64,000 bases of DNA, from contig CAZFQS010000014.1 in assembly GCA_964521285.1 (NCBI GenBank), positions 41,613 to 105,612 of the forward strand, read 5' to 3'. The notes beneath the pieces are model-generated. The model worked only from the letters and a program-made list of their open reading frames with translations, searched no databases and was not told where the DNA came from. The stretch comes from G020354785 sp964521285 (GTDB lineage Bacteria > Bacteroidota > Bacteroidia > Bacteroidales > UBA10428). Numbering within the stretch: position 1 is the first letter of the stretch; every line of letters starts with the position of its first letter. Of this stretch, positions 1 to 8,999 are shown one piece after another. Both the position numbers and the translations under genes were made by a program.

Positions 1-772
1 CCCTGCCCATCTCCTGAGATATAAAACTAAGCTTTTTACCAACAGGTTCATCTTTATTCTCATTCATTACATCCCTGAAATATTTGCAGTGGTTTTTTAA
101 CCTTATTTTTTCTTCAGTTATATCCAGTTTTTCAAGATAATATATAAGTTCCTGTTCAAATCTTGTAAGATCAATGTTTTCCTTACTTACCCATTCGTTC
201 AAATTACCGGTTAATCTTTTTTTAATATTTTCAATTCTCTTATTCTCGAATTTATTGATTTTTTCCAGATAATTTTCTATCAGGTCTACCCGGTGGGATA
301 AGTCCCTGCTTAAGGCTATTCCTTCCTGTATTCTGAAATTGTCCAGTTCATCAATACTACTTTTCATTGAATCCATAATTGATTTCCATTCTTCAAAATC
401 CAGTTCTTCGTTTTCTGTTTTAAGCACTTCCGGTAATCGCATTATTATTTGTAAAAGTGGTTCCGGGCTATTAATATCCAAATCTTTGCTCATTGATTGT
501 AATTGCTTATAATAGTTTTTTGCAATATCTGAATTAATTATTGATGCACGTTCTTTATCCGAATATTCGATATTTATTGTTAATTCCACTTTCCCCCGTT
601 TTAGCAGATTTATTAATATATTTCTCAGTTCCAGGTCTTTTTCCCGGTAAAGATTAGGTAATCTAGTATAAATGTCTAATTGTTTGCTGTTTAAAGATTT
701 CAGTTCTATTGATACAGTCTTGTTTTTTAGTTTACATTCGGCCTTACCATAGCCGGTCATTGATTTTATCAT
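1..772 (-). CDS. yicC: YicC/YloC-family endoribonuclease, 3' end cut off by the window
   Basis: The minus strand from the ATG at 770-772 is open to the window edge, giving about 257 residues of a protein usually near 290 long. The start MIKSMTGYG is the family hallmark, and the last visible residues (FISQEMGR) match the conserved C-terminal DUF1732 part. YicC proteins are cytoplasmic, multimeric endoribonucleases linked to RNA turnover and stress survival. In many bacteria gmk follows directly; here that position lies beyond the left edge. The family is certain; the cellular role in this organism is inferred. Confidence 0.93.
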   Translation of the reverse strand, partial: MIKSMTGYGKAECKLKNKTVSIELKSLNSKQLDIYTRLPNLYREKDLELRNILINLLKRGKVELTINIEYSDKERASIINSDIAKNYYKQLQSMSKDLDINSPEPLLQIIMRLPEVLKTENEELDFEEWKSIMDSMKSSIDELDNFRIQEGIALSRDLSHRVDLIENYLEKINKFENKRIENIKKRLTGNLNEWVSKENIDLTRFEQELIYYLEKLDITEEKIRLKNHCKYFRDVMNENKDEPVGKKLSFISQEMGR

Positions 773-870
773 TACTTATTATAATATCTTAATAAAATGA
801 AAATTTTATATTGAACTAATCAAAGTTAAAATTTTGTTATGAAATGAGCATAAAAATTTAGCTATTATAT

Positions 871-2238
871 TTAGGTCGGGGCTACTGTTAGGCCTGTACT
901 CTCTATTTTTTTGACAATAACTTTTGATTTCCATTTGCCGGTTAAATAATATAGTATTGAGAATAACATACCTGTGAACCATGATGCAGGAGAGGACCAC
1001 CATATTCCATTTGTGCCGATTATACCTGATAAAAGAAAGGCTAATGGTATTCTTATTAACCATAAGGCTATTAATGTTATGAACATTGGAATTAAGGTAT
1101 CCCCGGCCCCTCTCATTACACCGTTGAAAGTAAACATTACACTGAACAATAAATAAAATGTAGCTGTAATTATCAAATATTCTGTCCCGACACGGATTAC
1201 TTCTTCATTATCTGTAAAGAAGTGCATTAATATATTTCGAAATGAAATAATAATAACAGCTATCCCTATTGAAATTAATGAAGATATAAGCAGAGTAGCT
1301 CTCAGTCCGACCTTTACCCGGTCAGTTTTAAATGCTCCCATATTCTGGCCAACAAAAGCAGCAAGGGCTTGGCTTAGTGTAATTGAAGGAAGGATTGCCA
1401 GGTTACCGATCGTACCAGCTGCCGTGTAGGCAGAAGTAACTCCGGTCCCGAATTCATTTACAACTCTGTATAAAGCAATCATCCCAATTGCTACAAAAGT
1501 CTGCTGTAATCCTGCAGGGACACCAATTTTCACACTCTGGTAGAATATCTTTCTATCGAACTTCAGCTTGAGAAAGTTTATATTAATTAGCTTGTGAGTT
1601 TTATTTAAATATATTATTGCTGTTATGAAAGCCCCAAGATGTGATATTATCGTGGCAACAGCTGCACCGGCAACTCCCCACCTGAATACAATTACAAATA
1701 ATAAATCAAGGAATATATTAAAGATTGATGCAATGATTAAAAAGTACAGTGGTGTTTTTGAATCCCCAAGACCTCTCAATATAGCGCTGGTTCCGTTAAA
1801 ACCAAAAAAAACAACTATGCCCAGAGCAATTGTATTAAAATAAACCTTTGCATAAGGAATAACTTCTTCAGGAAGTTTTGTTAGCCGAAAAATACCTTCA
1901 CTAAATATTATACCTGTAGCTGAAAGAATAATTGCAGCTATGAAAAAAAAGAAATAGAGAGTATTTATAGCTTTTTTGACATTATTATAGTCTTTTGCTC
2001 CAAAATACTGGGAAATGACAATAGTACCTCCTGCACCTATACCTATACTGAAGGATATTAAGGCAAACAGGATTGGGAATGAAGCTCCAACAGCAGCCAA
2101 GGCTTTTTCACTAATTACCTGGCCTACAATTATTCTATCAGTTACATTATATAATTGCTGAAATAGATTACCAAGAAGCATTGGTGTTGCAAACCTGAGT
2201 ATTAATCCAGCTTCATTACCTGTTGTAAAATCTTTCAT
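871..2238 (-). CDS. MATE-family efflux transporter
   Basis: 455 residues, the normal MATE length, made of about twelve hydrophobic segments in two similar halves. The N-terminal half begins with a typical stretch (ATPMLLGNLFQQLYNVTDR, about residues 18-36). The family exports cationic drugs, dyes or metabolites across the inner membrane using a Na+ or H+ gradient; substrate and coupling ion cannot be told from sequence. It is monocistronic in context, downstream of nothing on its strand and tail-side to yicC. The ATG at 2236-2238 is the only start preceding the first membrane segment. Confidence 0.93.
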   Translation of the reverse strand: MKDFTTGNEAGLILRFATPMLLGNLFQQLYNVTDRIIVGQVISEKALAAVGASFPILFALISFSIGIGAGGTIVISQYFGAKDYNNVKKAINTLYFFFFIAAIILSATGIIFSEGIFRLTKLPEEVIPYAKVYFNTIALGIVVFFGFNGTSAILRGLGDSKTPLYFLIIASIFNIFLDLLFVIVFRWGVAGAAVATIISHLGAFITAIIYLNKTHKLININFLKLKFDRKIFYQSVKIGVPAGLQQTFVAIGMIALYRVVNEFGTGVTSAYTAAGTIGNLAILPSITLSQALAAFVGQNMGAFKTDRVKVGLRATLLISSLISIGIAVIIISFRNILMHFFTDNEEVIRVGTEYLIITATFYLLFSVMFTFNGVMRGAGDTLIPMFITLIALWLIRIPLAFLLSGIIGTNGIWWSSPASWFTGMLFSILYYLTGKWKSKVIVKKIESTGLTVAPT

Positions 2239-2446
2239 TTAGACATGTCAACTTTGAAAAAGTCCAAAGGTCATTATTTAATTGTAAACCACAAAATATT
2301 ATTTATATACTTTTTTTCAAAGGCGGGATTATAATATTTTAAAGCTTATGTTAAAATTTTATCTTTGGAAAACAGAGTATTAAACTTATTCATTTTAAAT
2401 TTGACTTATATTGAATTATTATTCCTAAAGATCTCAATTAAAAACT

Positions 2447-3880
2447 ATGGAAAGGCATGATCGTTCAAAAACAAAAATAATTGCAACTATAGGGCCCGGA
2501 TCGTCTTCAAAAGACGTTCTCAGAAAATTGTTTATGGAAGGCATTGATTGCTGCAGGTTGAATTTAGCTCATGGTACATATCAGGAACATTTGAAAGTTA
2601 TTAATAATATTCATGAATTAAACGATGAATTATCCAGTAATGTCGCCCTTTTAGCTGATTTGCAGGGACCAAAATTAAGGATAGGTGAAGTATTAAATAA
2701 CTTGATTGAATTAAAGGAGAATAAAGAGGTAACTTTCATTACCGAAGAATGTGTTGGTAACCAGGAGAAACTGTTTATAAATTACAGGGAATTTCCCAAA
2801 GATGTTGGACCTGGTGAAACAATTCTTATAGATGATGGTAAAATTAAATTAAGAGTAACTGAAACAAACGGAAAAGATAAGGTTAAAGCTAAAATCATAC
2901 ATGGAGGTATTTTATCATCAAAGAAGGGTGTTAACCTGCCGGATACAAGTATTTCGCTCCCCAGTTTAACAAAGAAAGATATTGAAGATGTAAATTTTAT
3001 TTTAAACCATGAAGTAGACTGGATTGGTCTTTCTTTTGTAAGATCAGCAAAGGATATTGTTGATTTGAAAGAGATAATAAAGAAAAAGAAAAAATATGTA
3101 AAGGTTATAGCTAAAATTGAAAAGCCAGAAGCACTGAACGAAATTGATAATATTATTGATGTTGCAGATGGAATTATGGTAGCAAGGGGAGATCTGGGTG
3201 TTGAAATACCATTTGACCGTGTTCCCTTTATCCAGAAACAAATAGTCAATAAGTGTATTAATAACTCAAAACCTGTTATTATAGCAACACAGATGCTTGA
3301 AAGTATGATATCTAATTTCAGGCCGACCAGGGCTGAAGCAAATGATGTTGCTAATGCAGTTTTTGATGGAGCTGACACCCTTATGCTCAGTGGAGAGACT
3401 TCAATAGGCAAATATCCTGTGGAAGCAATAAAAGCTATGCAGAGAGTTATCGATTATGTTGAAGGAACAGAATTTGTTTTAAATCACGAACATATACCTG
3501 ATTGCAAATCAATATCATACCTGCCCGATTCTATTTGTTATAATGCATGTAAAATGGCTGATCTTACAAATGCAAAGGCAATAATTACTTTTACTCATTC
3601 AGGTGCAACTGCCTTTAAAATATCAAGCCACAGACCCAAAGCCGATATTTTTGTATTCACATCAAATGAACAACTGATTAAGAAATTGTACCTGGTTTGG
3701 GGAGTGAGGGCATTTTATCTAAAACATGAAAACCATGTTAATGATGCTATTGATAATACTATTGAAATTCTCAAGAGTAAAGGATATATTAAGGGTGACG
3801 ATGTTGTTGTACATGTAGGCAGTATTCCCATAAAAAAGCGGGGGCAGACAAATATGATGAAGATCAGCTATGTTAAATAA
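2447..3880 (+). CDS. pyk: Pyruvate kinase
   Basis: Catalyses phosphoenolpyruvate + ADP to pyruvate + ATP, the last step of glycolysis, in the cytoplasm. Length (477 residues) is normal. Visible in order: the N-terminal TKIIATIGPGSS, the barrel motif VIAKIEKPEAL carrying the catalytic lysine, the metal- and phosphate-binding ARGDLGVE near residue 246, the segment ATQMLESM, then TRAEANDVANAVFDGADT and LSGETSIGKYP. A complete C-terminal regulatory domain follows. The alcohol dehydrogenase gene begins 26 bases downstream on the same strand, so co-transcription is plausible. Confidence 0.98.
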   Translation: MERHDRSKTKIIATIGPGSSSKDVLRKLFMEGIDCCRLNLAHGTYQEHLKVINNIHELNDELSSNVALLADLQGPKLRIGEVLNNLIELKENKEVTFITEECVGNQEKLFINYREFPKDVGPGETILIDDGKIKLRVTETNGKDKVKAKIIHGGILSSKKGVNLPDTSISLPSLTKKDIEDVNFILNHEVDWIGLSFVRSAKDIVDLKEIIKKKKKYVKVIAKIEKPEALNEIDNIIDVADGIMVARGDLGVEIPFDRVPFIQKQIVNKCINNSKPVIIATQMLESMISNFRPTRAEANDVANAVFDGADTLMLSGETSIGKYPVEAIKAMQRVIDYVEGTEFVLNHEHIPDCKSISYLPDSICYNACKMADLTNAKAIITFTHSGATAFKISSHRPKADIFVFTSNEQLIKKLYLVWGVRAFYLKHENHVNDAIDNTIEILKSKGYIKGDDVVVHVGSIPIKKRGQTNMMKISYVK

Positions 3881-3906
3881 ATACTCACAATAAAATAAAC
3901 AGCGTC

Positions 3907-4932
3907 ATGAAAGCAATGCTTTTAAATCAAATATATGATTTAACAAAAAATAGTCAGCCCCTGGAACTTGCTGATATCGCTAAACCAGAAGTTAGTAAAG
4001 GTGAAGTCTTAATCAAAGTAAATGTCTGTGGAGTATGCCATACAGAAATAGATGAGATTGAAGGCAGAACACCCCCTGCTAAATTTCCAATAATTTTGGG
4101 GCACCAGGTTGTTGGAATTATTGAGGACATGGATAAAGAAGATGAAAATGTAAATGTTGGGGATAGGGTGGGAGTAGCATGGATTTATTCCTCGTGCGGG
4201 AAGTGCAGACATTGTCTGTCGGGAAAAGAAAACCTATGCCCTGTTTTTATGGCAACGGGCAGGGATGTAAATGGCGGTTATGCGGAATACATGCTTGCTA
4301 AAAAAGAATTTATATATAAAATTCCAGAAGTATTTACCGATACTGAGGCAGCACCATTATTATGTGCAGGTGCAATAGGTTATCGTTCATTAAAACTTAC
4401 AGGATTGAAGAACGGATTGTCTTTAGGTCTGACTGGCTTTGGAGCATCTGCTCATCTGGTGTTAAAAATGGTAAGGCATAGTTATCCGGATACGGAAATA
4501 TTTGTTTTTGCCAGGAGTGAAAAAGAAAGAAATTTTGCCAGGCAGCTGGGTGCTGTGTGGACTGGAGATACAGCAGACAGATCACCTGTCAGGCTGGATT
4601 GTATAATAGATACAACACCTGTATGGAAACCTGTAATTGAAGCTCTTAATAATCTTACTCCCGGAGGAAGGTTAGTGATAAATGCTATAAGAAAAGAAAA
4701 CATTGATAAAGATTACCTCCAGAAGGTAAATTATTCTGAACATTTATGGATGGAAAAAGAAATCAAAAGTGTGGCAAATGTTGAGCGTAGCGATGTAAAA
4801 GAATTTTTAAGGATTGCTTCTGAAATACCTGTAAAACCTGAAATTCAGGAATATTCTCTTGAAGAAGCCAATAAAGCCCTTATAGAGATTAAGCAAAGAA
4901 AGATTAAAGGTGCTAAGGTATTAGTGTTGTAA
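3907..4932 (+). CDS. Zinc-dependent medium-chain alcohol dehydrogenase
   Basis: 341 residues with a GroES-like N-terminal domain and a Rossmann domain. Catalytic zinc ligands are C44 (CGVCHTE), H66 (in GHQ where GHE is usual) and the Cys of PLLCAG. Four cysteines in SSCGKCRHCLSGKENLC form the structural zinc lobe. The nucleotide motif is GFGASAH. The family oxidises alcohols or reduces aldehydes with NAD(P)H. Its position 26 bases behind pyruvate kinase suggests a fermentative or redox-balancing role, but the substrate is unknown. Two short tandem repeats lie just downstream. Confidence 0.92.
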   Translation: MKAMLLNQIYDLTKNSQPLELADIAKPEVSKGEVLIKVNVCGVCHTEIDEIEGRTPPAKFPIILGHQVVGIIEDMDKEDENVNVGDRVGVAWIYSSCGKCRHCLSGKENLCPVFMATGRDVNGGYAEYMLAKKEFIYKIPEVFTDTEAAPLLCAGAIGYRSLKLTGLKNGLSLGLTGFGASAHLVLKMVRHSYPDTEIFVFARSEKERNFARQLGAVWTGDTADRSPVRLDCIIDTTPVWKPVIEALNNLTPGGRLVINAIRKENIDKDYLQKVNYSEHLWMEKEIKSVANVERSDVKEFLRIASEIPVKPEIQEYSLEEANKALIEIKQRKIKGAKVLVL

Positions 4933-4965
4933 TATTGCTCTATTACTCTATTGTTCTATTGCTAA
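4933..4965. repeat. Octamer tandem repeat, unit ATTGCTCT (about 4 copies)
   Basis: Directly after the stop codon of the alcohol dehydrogenase the sequence reads ATTGCTCT, ATTACTCT, ATTGTTCT, ATTGCTAA in exact 8-base register (4934-4965). The same octamer family recurs about 36 kb away at 41536-41583. The last unit shades into a 16-base repeat. Confidence 0.85.
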
Positions 4966-5011
4966 ATAATTAAATAAACAAATAATCAGATAAACAAATA
5001 ATTAAATAGAT
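4964..5011. repeat. 16-base tandem repeat, three copies
   Basis: Three consecutive 16-base units begin at 4964, 4980 and 4996. They read AAATAATTAAATAAAC, AAATAATCAGATAAAC and AAATAATTAAATAGAT, so they differ at only a few positions. They abut the octamer repeat and end about 60 bases before the histidine kinase start. Confidence 0.85.
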
Positions 5012-5072
5012 TCATTTGTATATTCATATTATTTCGTAACTTAAAAATAAAGTTTGCTTGACTAGACAGATA

Positions 5073-7532
5073 ATGGATAATACTAAAAAATTATCATATA
5101 ATAAACTGAAGGATAGAGTCTTAAAGCTTGAAAAAGAGTTAAATGAAATAAAAAAAGCCCAGAATAACTTATCATATTCTCAATTAATAAATGAGCTTTA
5201 TGAACTGCGAAGGAAGAATAAAGAATTATCAGAATTTGAAAATAAATTATTAAATGACACTAAGGTTACACGTAAAATAAAGAAAGGCATAAATAAAGAG
5301 AATTTCAAAGTTTTTGATGACTTCTATTCAGGTATATATATTCTTCACCCGGAGAAAAATAATGATACCAGTGATTTACGGTTAGTGTATGGAAATTCTG
5401 AATCTGAAAAACTCCTGGGCTTAAATGTGGATGATATAAAAGGTAAGACAATTAATGCAATTTTTCCTGAATTTCAGAAAGAAGGAATTCCCCAATTATT
5501 ATCTGAAGTCTTAACCTTAAAGAAACCTAAAAAGATAAAAGAAATCTCTTATAAACTTAAAAAAATTGAACCAGCAATCATATCAATTAAAGCTTTTCCT
5601 TTATACGAAAATTATATCGGAGTATCATTTGAGAATATTACAAAAACAAGGAGACTCCAAAAAGCATTAAAAGAAAGTGAGGTTCGCTTTAGATCTATAT
5701 TAAACAATTCCAATTCTGTAATTTATTTAAAAGATTTATCCGGAAGATATTTATTAATTAATAAAAAATTTGAAGAAATATTACATTTGGATAGTATGGA
5801 AATTATCGGGAAATCAGATTATGATATATTCCCGGAGGAATATGCCAGGGAAATTGTTAAGAATGATTTGGAAGTAATTAATAATCAGAATACAATAATT
5901 GTTGAAGAAGTCTTTCCCCTTGATGATGAACCACGTACTTTCCTGTCAAGCAAATTTCCAATTTTTGGGGATGATAATAATATTTACGCAATTTGTGGCA
6001 TATCAACTGATATTACTGATCGAAAAAAGGCTGAAGAAGAGCTAAATAAAATATTTACTTTATCTGAAGACTTAATTTGCATCGTAACATTGCAAGGAAA
6101 AATTTTAAAAGTTAATCCGGCATTTGAAAGAGCGCTTGGATATAAACAGGAGGAATTTTTAGAAAAGTCACTTTTCGATTTTATGTATCCTGCTGATATA
6201 GAGAGTACTGTTAATATTGTAAAAGAGAAGCTGAAAAATAATGAACCTACTATCAACCTTGAGAACCGTTATCTATGTAAGGATGGTTCTTATAAATGGT
6301 TTTCATGGATTTCCCAGCCACTTTATGATAAAGGTATAGCATTCTCAATTGCAAGAGATATCACTTCCAGTAAATTCTATGAAAAGGAATTGATAAAGGC
6401 CAAAGAGAAAGCTGAAGAAGGTGATCGGCTGAAATCAGCATTCTTATCAAATATGAGTCATGAAATAAGAACTCCTATGAACGGTATACTTGGCTTTTCA
6501 AAAATGCTGGAAGCGAATTTACTGGTAGACAAAAGAAAACAATATATTAATTATATACATTCCAGTGTAAACCAGTTACTGACAATTATCAATGACATTA
6601 TTGATTTCTCAAAAATTGAGGCCAGTCAACTGAGATTAAATATAAATGATTTCGATCTGAATGAATTAATTGATGATTTATATAATCAATATGAATCTGA
6701 ACGTTTAGCTCAGGGAAAAAATAATCTGGCCCTCAGCTTTTCTAAAGGGCTTAATGATCCTGAATGTTATATTGAAGGTGATGATGTAAGAATCAAACAG
6801 GTTTTATCTAACCTTTTAAGTAATGCAATTAAATTTACACATAAGGGCGCAGTTGAGTTTGGATATAAACTCGTAAATAATGACAGATTGAATATTTACG
6901 TAAAAGATACAGGTGTAGGTATATCAGAAGGTAAACAAAATATAGTTTTTGAAAAATTCAGGCAGGAGGATGAATCATTTACAAGGCAATATGGAGGAAC
7001 CGGACTTGGCCTGGCAATATCAAAAGGACTTGTGGCGCTTATGGGCGGTGAAATAGGGGTTAAGTCAGAAAAGAATAAGGGATCTTTATTTTATTTTACT
7101 ATACCTTATAAACAAGCCGGGCTAATTAGTAAAGAGGTAAAAATAATTGATTCTGATGAAGAATATGATTGGAGTGATAAGACAATTCTTATTATTGAAG
7201 ATGATCTGATGGGTTATGAATTTCTCAAGGAGATAATGGAGCCAACGAAAGTGAAAATATTGATTGCAGAGAATGGGCTGAAAGCTATTGACTTAATTAA
7301 AAGCAATCCGGACATAGATTTAGTTTTAATGGATCTGCGAATACCAAAAATGGACGGGTATACTGCCACTACTGAAATAAAAAAAATATGCCCTGAACTT
7401 CCGGTAATTGCTCAAACAGCTAATGCACTTCCGGAAGACAGAATAAGGGCTGAGGAGGCAGGTTGCGATGATTTTATTACTAAGCCGATAAACAGAAGAG
7501 AATTCCTGTTAACAGTCAATAAATATATTTAG
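5073..7532 (+). CDS. Soluble hybrid sensor histidine kinase with PAS domains and a receiver domain
   Basis: About 819 residues from the ATG at 5073; an in-frame TTG at 5058 would add five residues and is less likely. Order: an N-terminal coiled coil (about residues 1-60), three PAS-like segments (about 85-440; the last two end with typical PAS/PAC linkers), a HisKA domain with H463 in SHEIRTPMNG, an HATPase domain (NLLSNAIKF, DTGVGIS, GTGLGLAIS) and a C-terminal receiver with phospho-acceptor D754 in LMDLRIPKMDG. There is no membrane segment, so it should sense a cytoplasmic signal through PAS. No partner regulator lies nearby; output may pass to a distant response regulator. Confidence 0.95.
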   Translation: MDNTKKLSYNKLKDRVLKLEKELNEIKKAQNNLSYSQLINELYELRRKNKELSEFENKLLNDTKVTRKIKKGINKENFKVFDDFYSGIYILHPEKNNDTSDLRLVYGNSESEKLLGLNVDDIKGKTINAIFPEFQKEGIPQLLSEVLTLKKPKKIKEISYKLKKIEPAIISIKAFPLYENYIGVSFENITKTRRLQKALKESEVRFRSILNNSNSVIYLKDLSGRYLLINKKFEEILHLDSMEIIGKSDYDIFPEEYAREIVKNDLEVINNQNTIIVEEVFPLDDEPRTFLSSKFPIFGDDNNIYAICGISTDITDRKKAEEELNKIFTLSEDLICIVTLQGKILKVNPAFERALGYKQEEFLEKSLFDFMYPADIESTVNIVKEKLKNNEPTINLENRYLCKDGSYKWFSWISQPLYDKGIAFSIARDITSSKFYEKELIKAKEKAEEGDRLKSAFLSNMSHEIRTPMNGILGFSKMLEANLLVDKRKQYINYIHSSVNQLLTIINDIIDFSKIEASQLRLNINDFDLNELIDDLYNQYESERLAQGKNNLALSFSKGLNDPECYIEGDDVRIKQVLSNLLSNAIKFTHKGAVEFGYKLVNNDRLNIYVKDTGVGISEGKQNIVFEKFRQEDESFTRQYGGTGLGLAISKGLVALMGGEIGVKSEKNKGSLFYFTIPYKQAGLISKEVKIIDSDEEYDWSDKTILIIEDDLMGYEFLKEIMEPTKVKILIAENGLKAIDLIKSNPDIDLVLMDLRIPKMDGYTATTEIKKICPELPVIAQTANALPEDRIRAEEAGCDDFITKPINRREFLLTVNKYI

Positions 7533-7568
7533 AATGCTGATTTTTATTAGCAGTGATAAACAGAATTA

Positions 7569-8180
7569 CTATTTTATATAGAAATCCAGTAGTATCATAC
7601 CCTCGATAGATGCTGTAAGATGATCCCCAATCTTAACAGGCCCCACTCCGGAGGGTGTGCCGGTGAAAATAAGGTCGCCAATTTTCAATGTTATAAACCT
7701 TGAAATGTATGCAATTAATTTGTCAAAAGAGAAAATTAAATCTTTTGTATTTCCTTTCTGAACAGTTTTGTTATTAATATTTAACTGAAAATTTATTGAG
7801 TTTATATCAGCTAACTGATTTTTCCTGAGAAATTTTCCCAGGGGAGCAGCACCATCAAATGCTTTTGATATTTCCCATGGATTGCCCTGTTCAATAGATT
7901 TACGCTGTAAATCCCGGGCTGTAAAATCAATTCCTATACCTATTTCGTTATAATAACGATGGGCATACTTCTCATTAATGTTTTTACCCAGCCGGCATAT
8001 TTTTAAGACAATTTCAACTTCATGATGTATTTCTTCAGAAAAGTCAGGAAGAAAAAAAGGCTTATTATTATTGATAATTGCTGAATCGGGTTTCATAAAA
8101 AATATTGGCTCTTCGGGAACAGGATGATTTAACTCTTTTGCATGATCTTCGTAATTTCTGCCAATACAGATTATTTTCAT
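7569..8180 (-). CDS. Fumarylacetoacetate hydrolase (FAH) family protein
   Basis: 203 residues, the short single-domain FAHD1-like type. It begins MKIICIGRNYEDHAKE and carries metal-binding acidic residues in HHEVE, then GIGIDFTARDLQ and the family signature GDLIFTGTPSGVGP. Short members act as acylpyruvate hydrolases, oxaloacetate decarboxylases or tautomerases; the substrate here cannot be chosen. Its start overlaps the end of the upstream exonuclease gene by four bases, so the two are translated from one message. Its 3' end faces the kinase gene across 36 bases. Confidence 0.93.
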   Translation of the reverse strand: MKIICIGRNYEDHAKELNHPVPEEPIFFMKPDSAIINNNKPFFLPDFSEEIHHEVEIVLKICRLGKNINEKYAHRYYNEIGIGIDFTARDLQRKSIEQGNPWEISKAFDGAAPLGKFLRKNQLADINSINFQLNINNKTVQKGNTKDLIFSFDKLIAYISRFITLKIGDLIFTGTPSGVGPVKIGDHLTASIEGMILLDFYIK

Positions 8181-8944
8181 TTAAAAGCTCCTCTTAATTT
8201 TATAGATGTAAGGACATTTTTCGTATACAAAGGAAAATCATTATTAATCACCCATCCGTAATAAGCAGGGTCTTTCTTAAATACATCTTCTACCCTCTGA
8301 CCTTTATATTTGCCGAAATTAAATGTTTCTTCTCCCTTTTCATTATAGACTATCCTTCCGGCAAAATCAGCATTTTTGTTGTGGCTTGAATAAGCTGCGA
8401 GATTATCAATATCATTGGGCAGATCATTATATTTATCAATCTGTGCTTTCAGAATTTCGTATGTAGCCCTGGTATCAGCTTCAGCACTGTGGGCTTCTTC
8501 CAGCTCTTTATTGCAATAGAATTTATATGCTGCACTTAATGTCCTCTGTTCTTTTTTATGAAATATTACCTGCACATCAATAAATTTTCTTTTCTTAAGA
8601 TCAATATCAATCCCTGCGCGTAAAAATTCTTCTGCCAGGAGAGGGATATCAAATTTATTGGAATTGTAGCCTGCCAGATCACATCCTTCGATGGCTTTTG
8701 CCAGTGTCTTTGCTACTTCTGAGAAAGCAGGAGCATCCTTTACATCTTCATCAGTCAGTCCATGTACTTGTGATGCTTTAGCAGGTATAGGAATTGTAGG
8801 ATTAACTTTTATTGTTTTTGACTCTTCATCACCGTTGGGATATATCTTTAAGTAGGAGATTTCTACTATCCTGTCACTGGAGATATTTATTCCAGTAGTC
8901 TCTAAATCAAAGAATATTAAAGGATTTCTTAATTTAAGTTCCAT
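8177..8944 (-). CDS. DEDDh 3'-5' exonuclease with an ExoX-like C-terminal domain
   Basis: 255 residues. The N-terminal domain is a DnaQ-type nuclease: D13 and E15 in FFDLETTG, the middle aspartate in NSNKFDIPLLAEEF, and the HxxxxD motif in HSAEADTRATYE. A short C-terminal segment (FNFGKYKGQ ... DPAYYGWVINND) resembles the small domain found at the end of ExoX-like nucleases. It probably trims DNA 3' ends during repair or proofreading. dnaN lies 56 bases upstream on the same strand, which fits a DNA-metabolism role. Confidence 0.92.
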   Translation of the reverse strand: MELKLRNPLIFFDLETTGINISSDRIVEISYLKIYPNGDEESKTIKVNPTIPIPAKASQVHGLTDEDVKDAPAFSEVAKTLAKAIEGCDLAGYNSNKFDIPLLAEEFLRAGIDIDLKKRKFIDVQVIFHKKEQRTLSAAYKFYCNKELEEAHSAEADTRATYEILKAQIDKYNDLPNDIDNLAAYSSHNKNADFAGRIVYNEKGEETFNFGKYKGQRVEDVFKKDPAYYGWVINNDFPLYTKNVLTSIKLRGAFK

Positions 8945-8999
8945 ATAATAACATTAAAAGAAGTAAATAGAATTACTTATAAGAAGTCCTTATTAATTA

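Noticed and set aside
2364..2403. TTTG (2364-2367) and TAAATTTG (2396-2403) before pyruvate kinase as a Bacteroidota promoter
   Set aside because: The -7 box fits but the spacing is 28 bases, well over the expected 19-21.
2782..3411. A 209-codon minus-strand open frame
   Set aside because: It lies wholly opposite pyruvate kinase, has no recognisable domain and reads as the antisense of a conserved gene.
4933..5011. Short repeats considered as a CRISPR array
   Set aside because: Units are direct tandem copies without spacers, and no cas gene is in the window.
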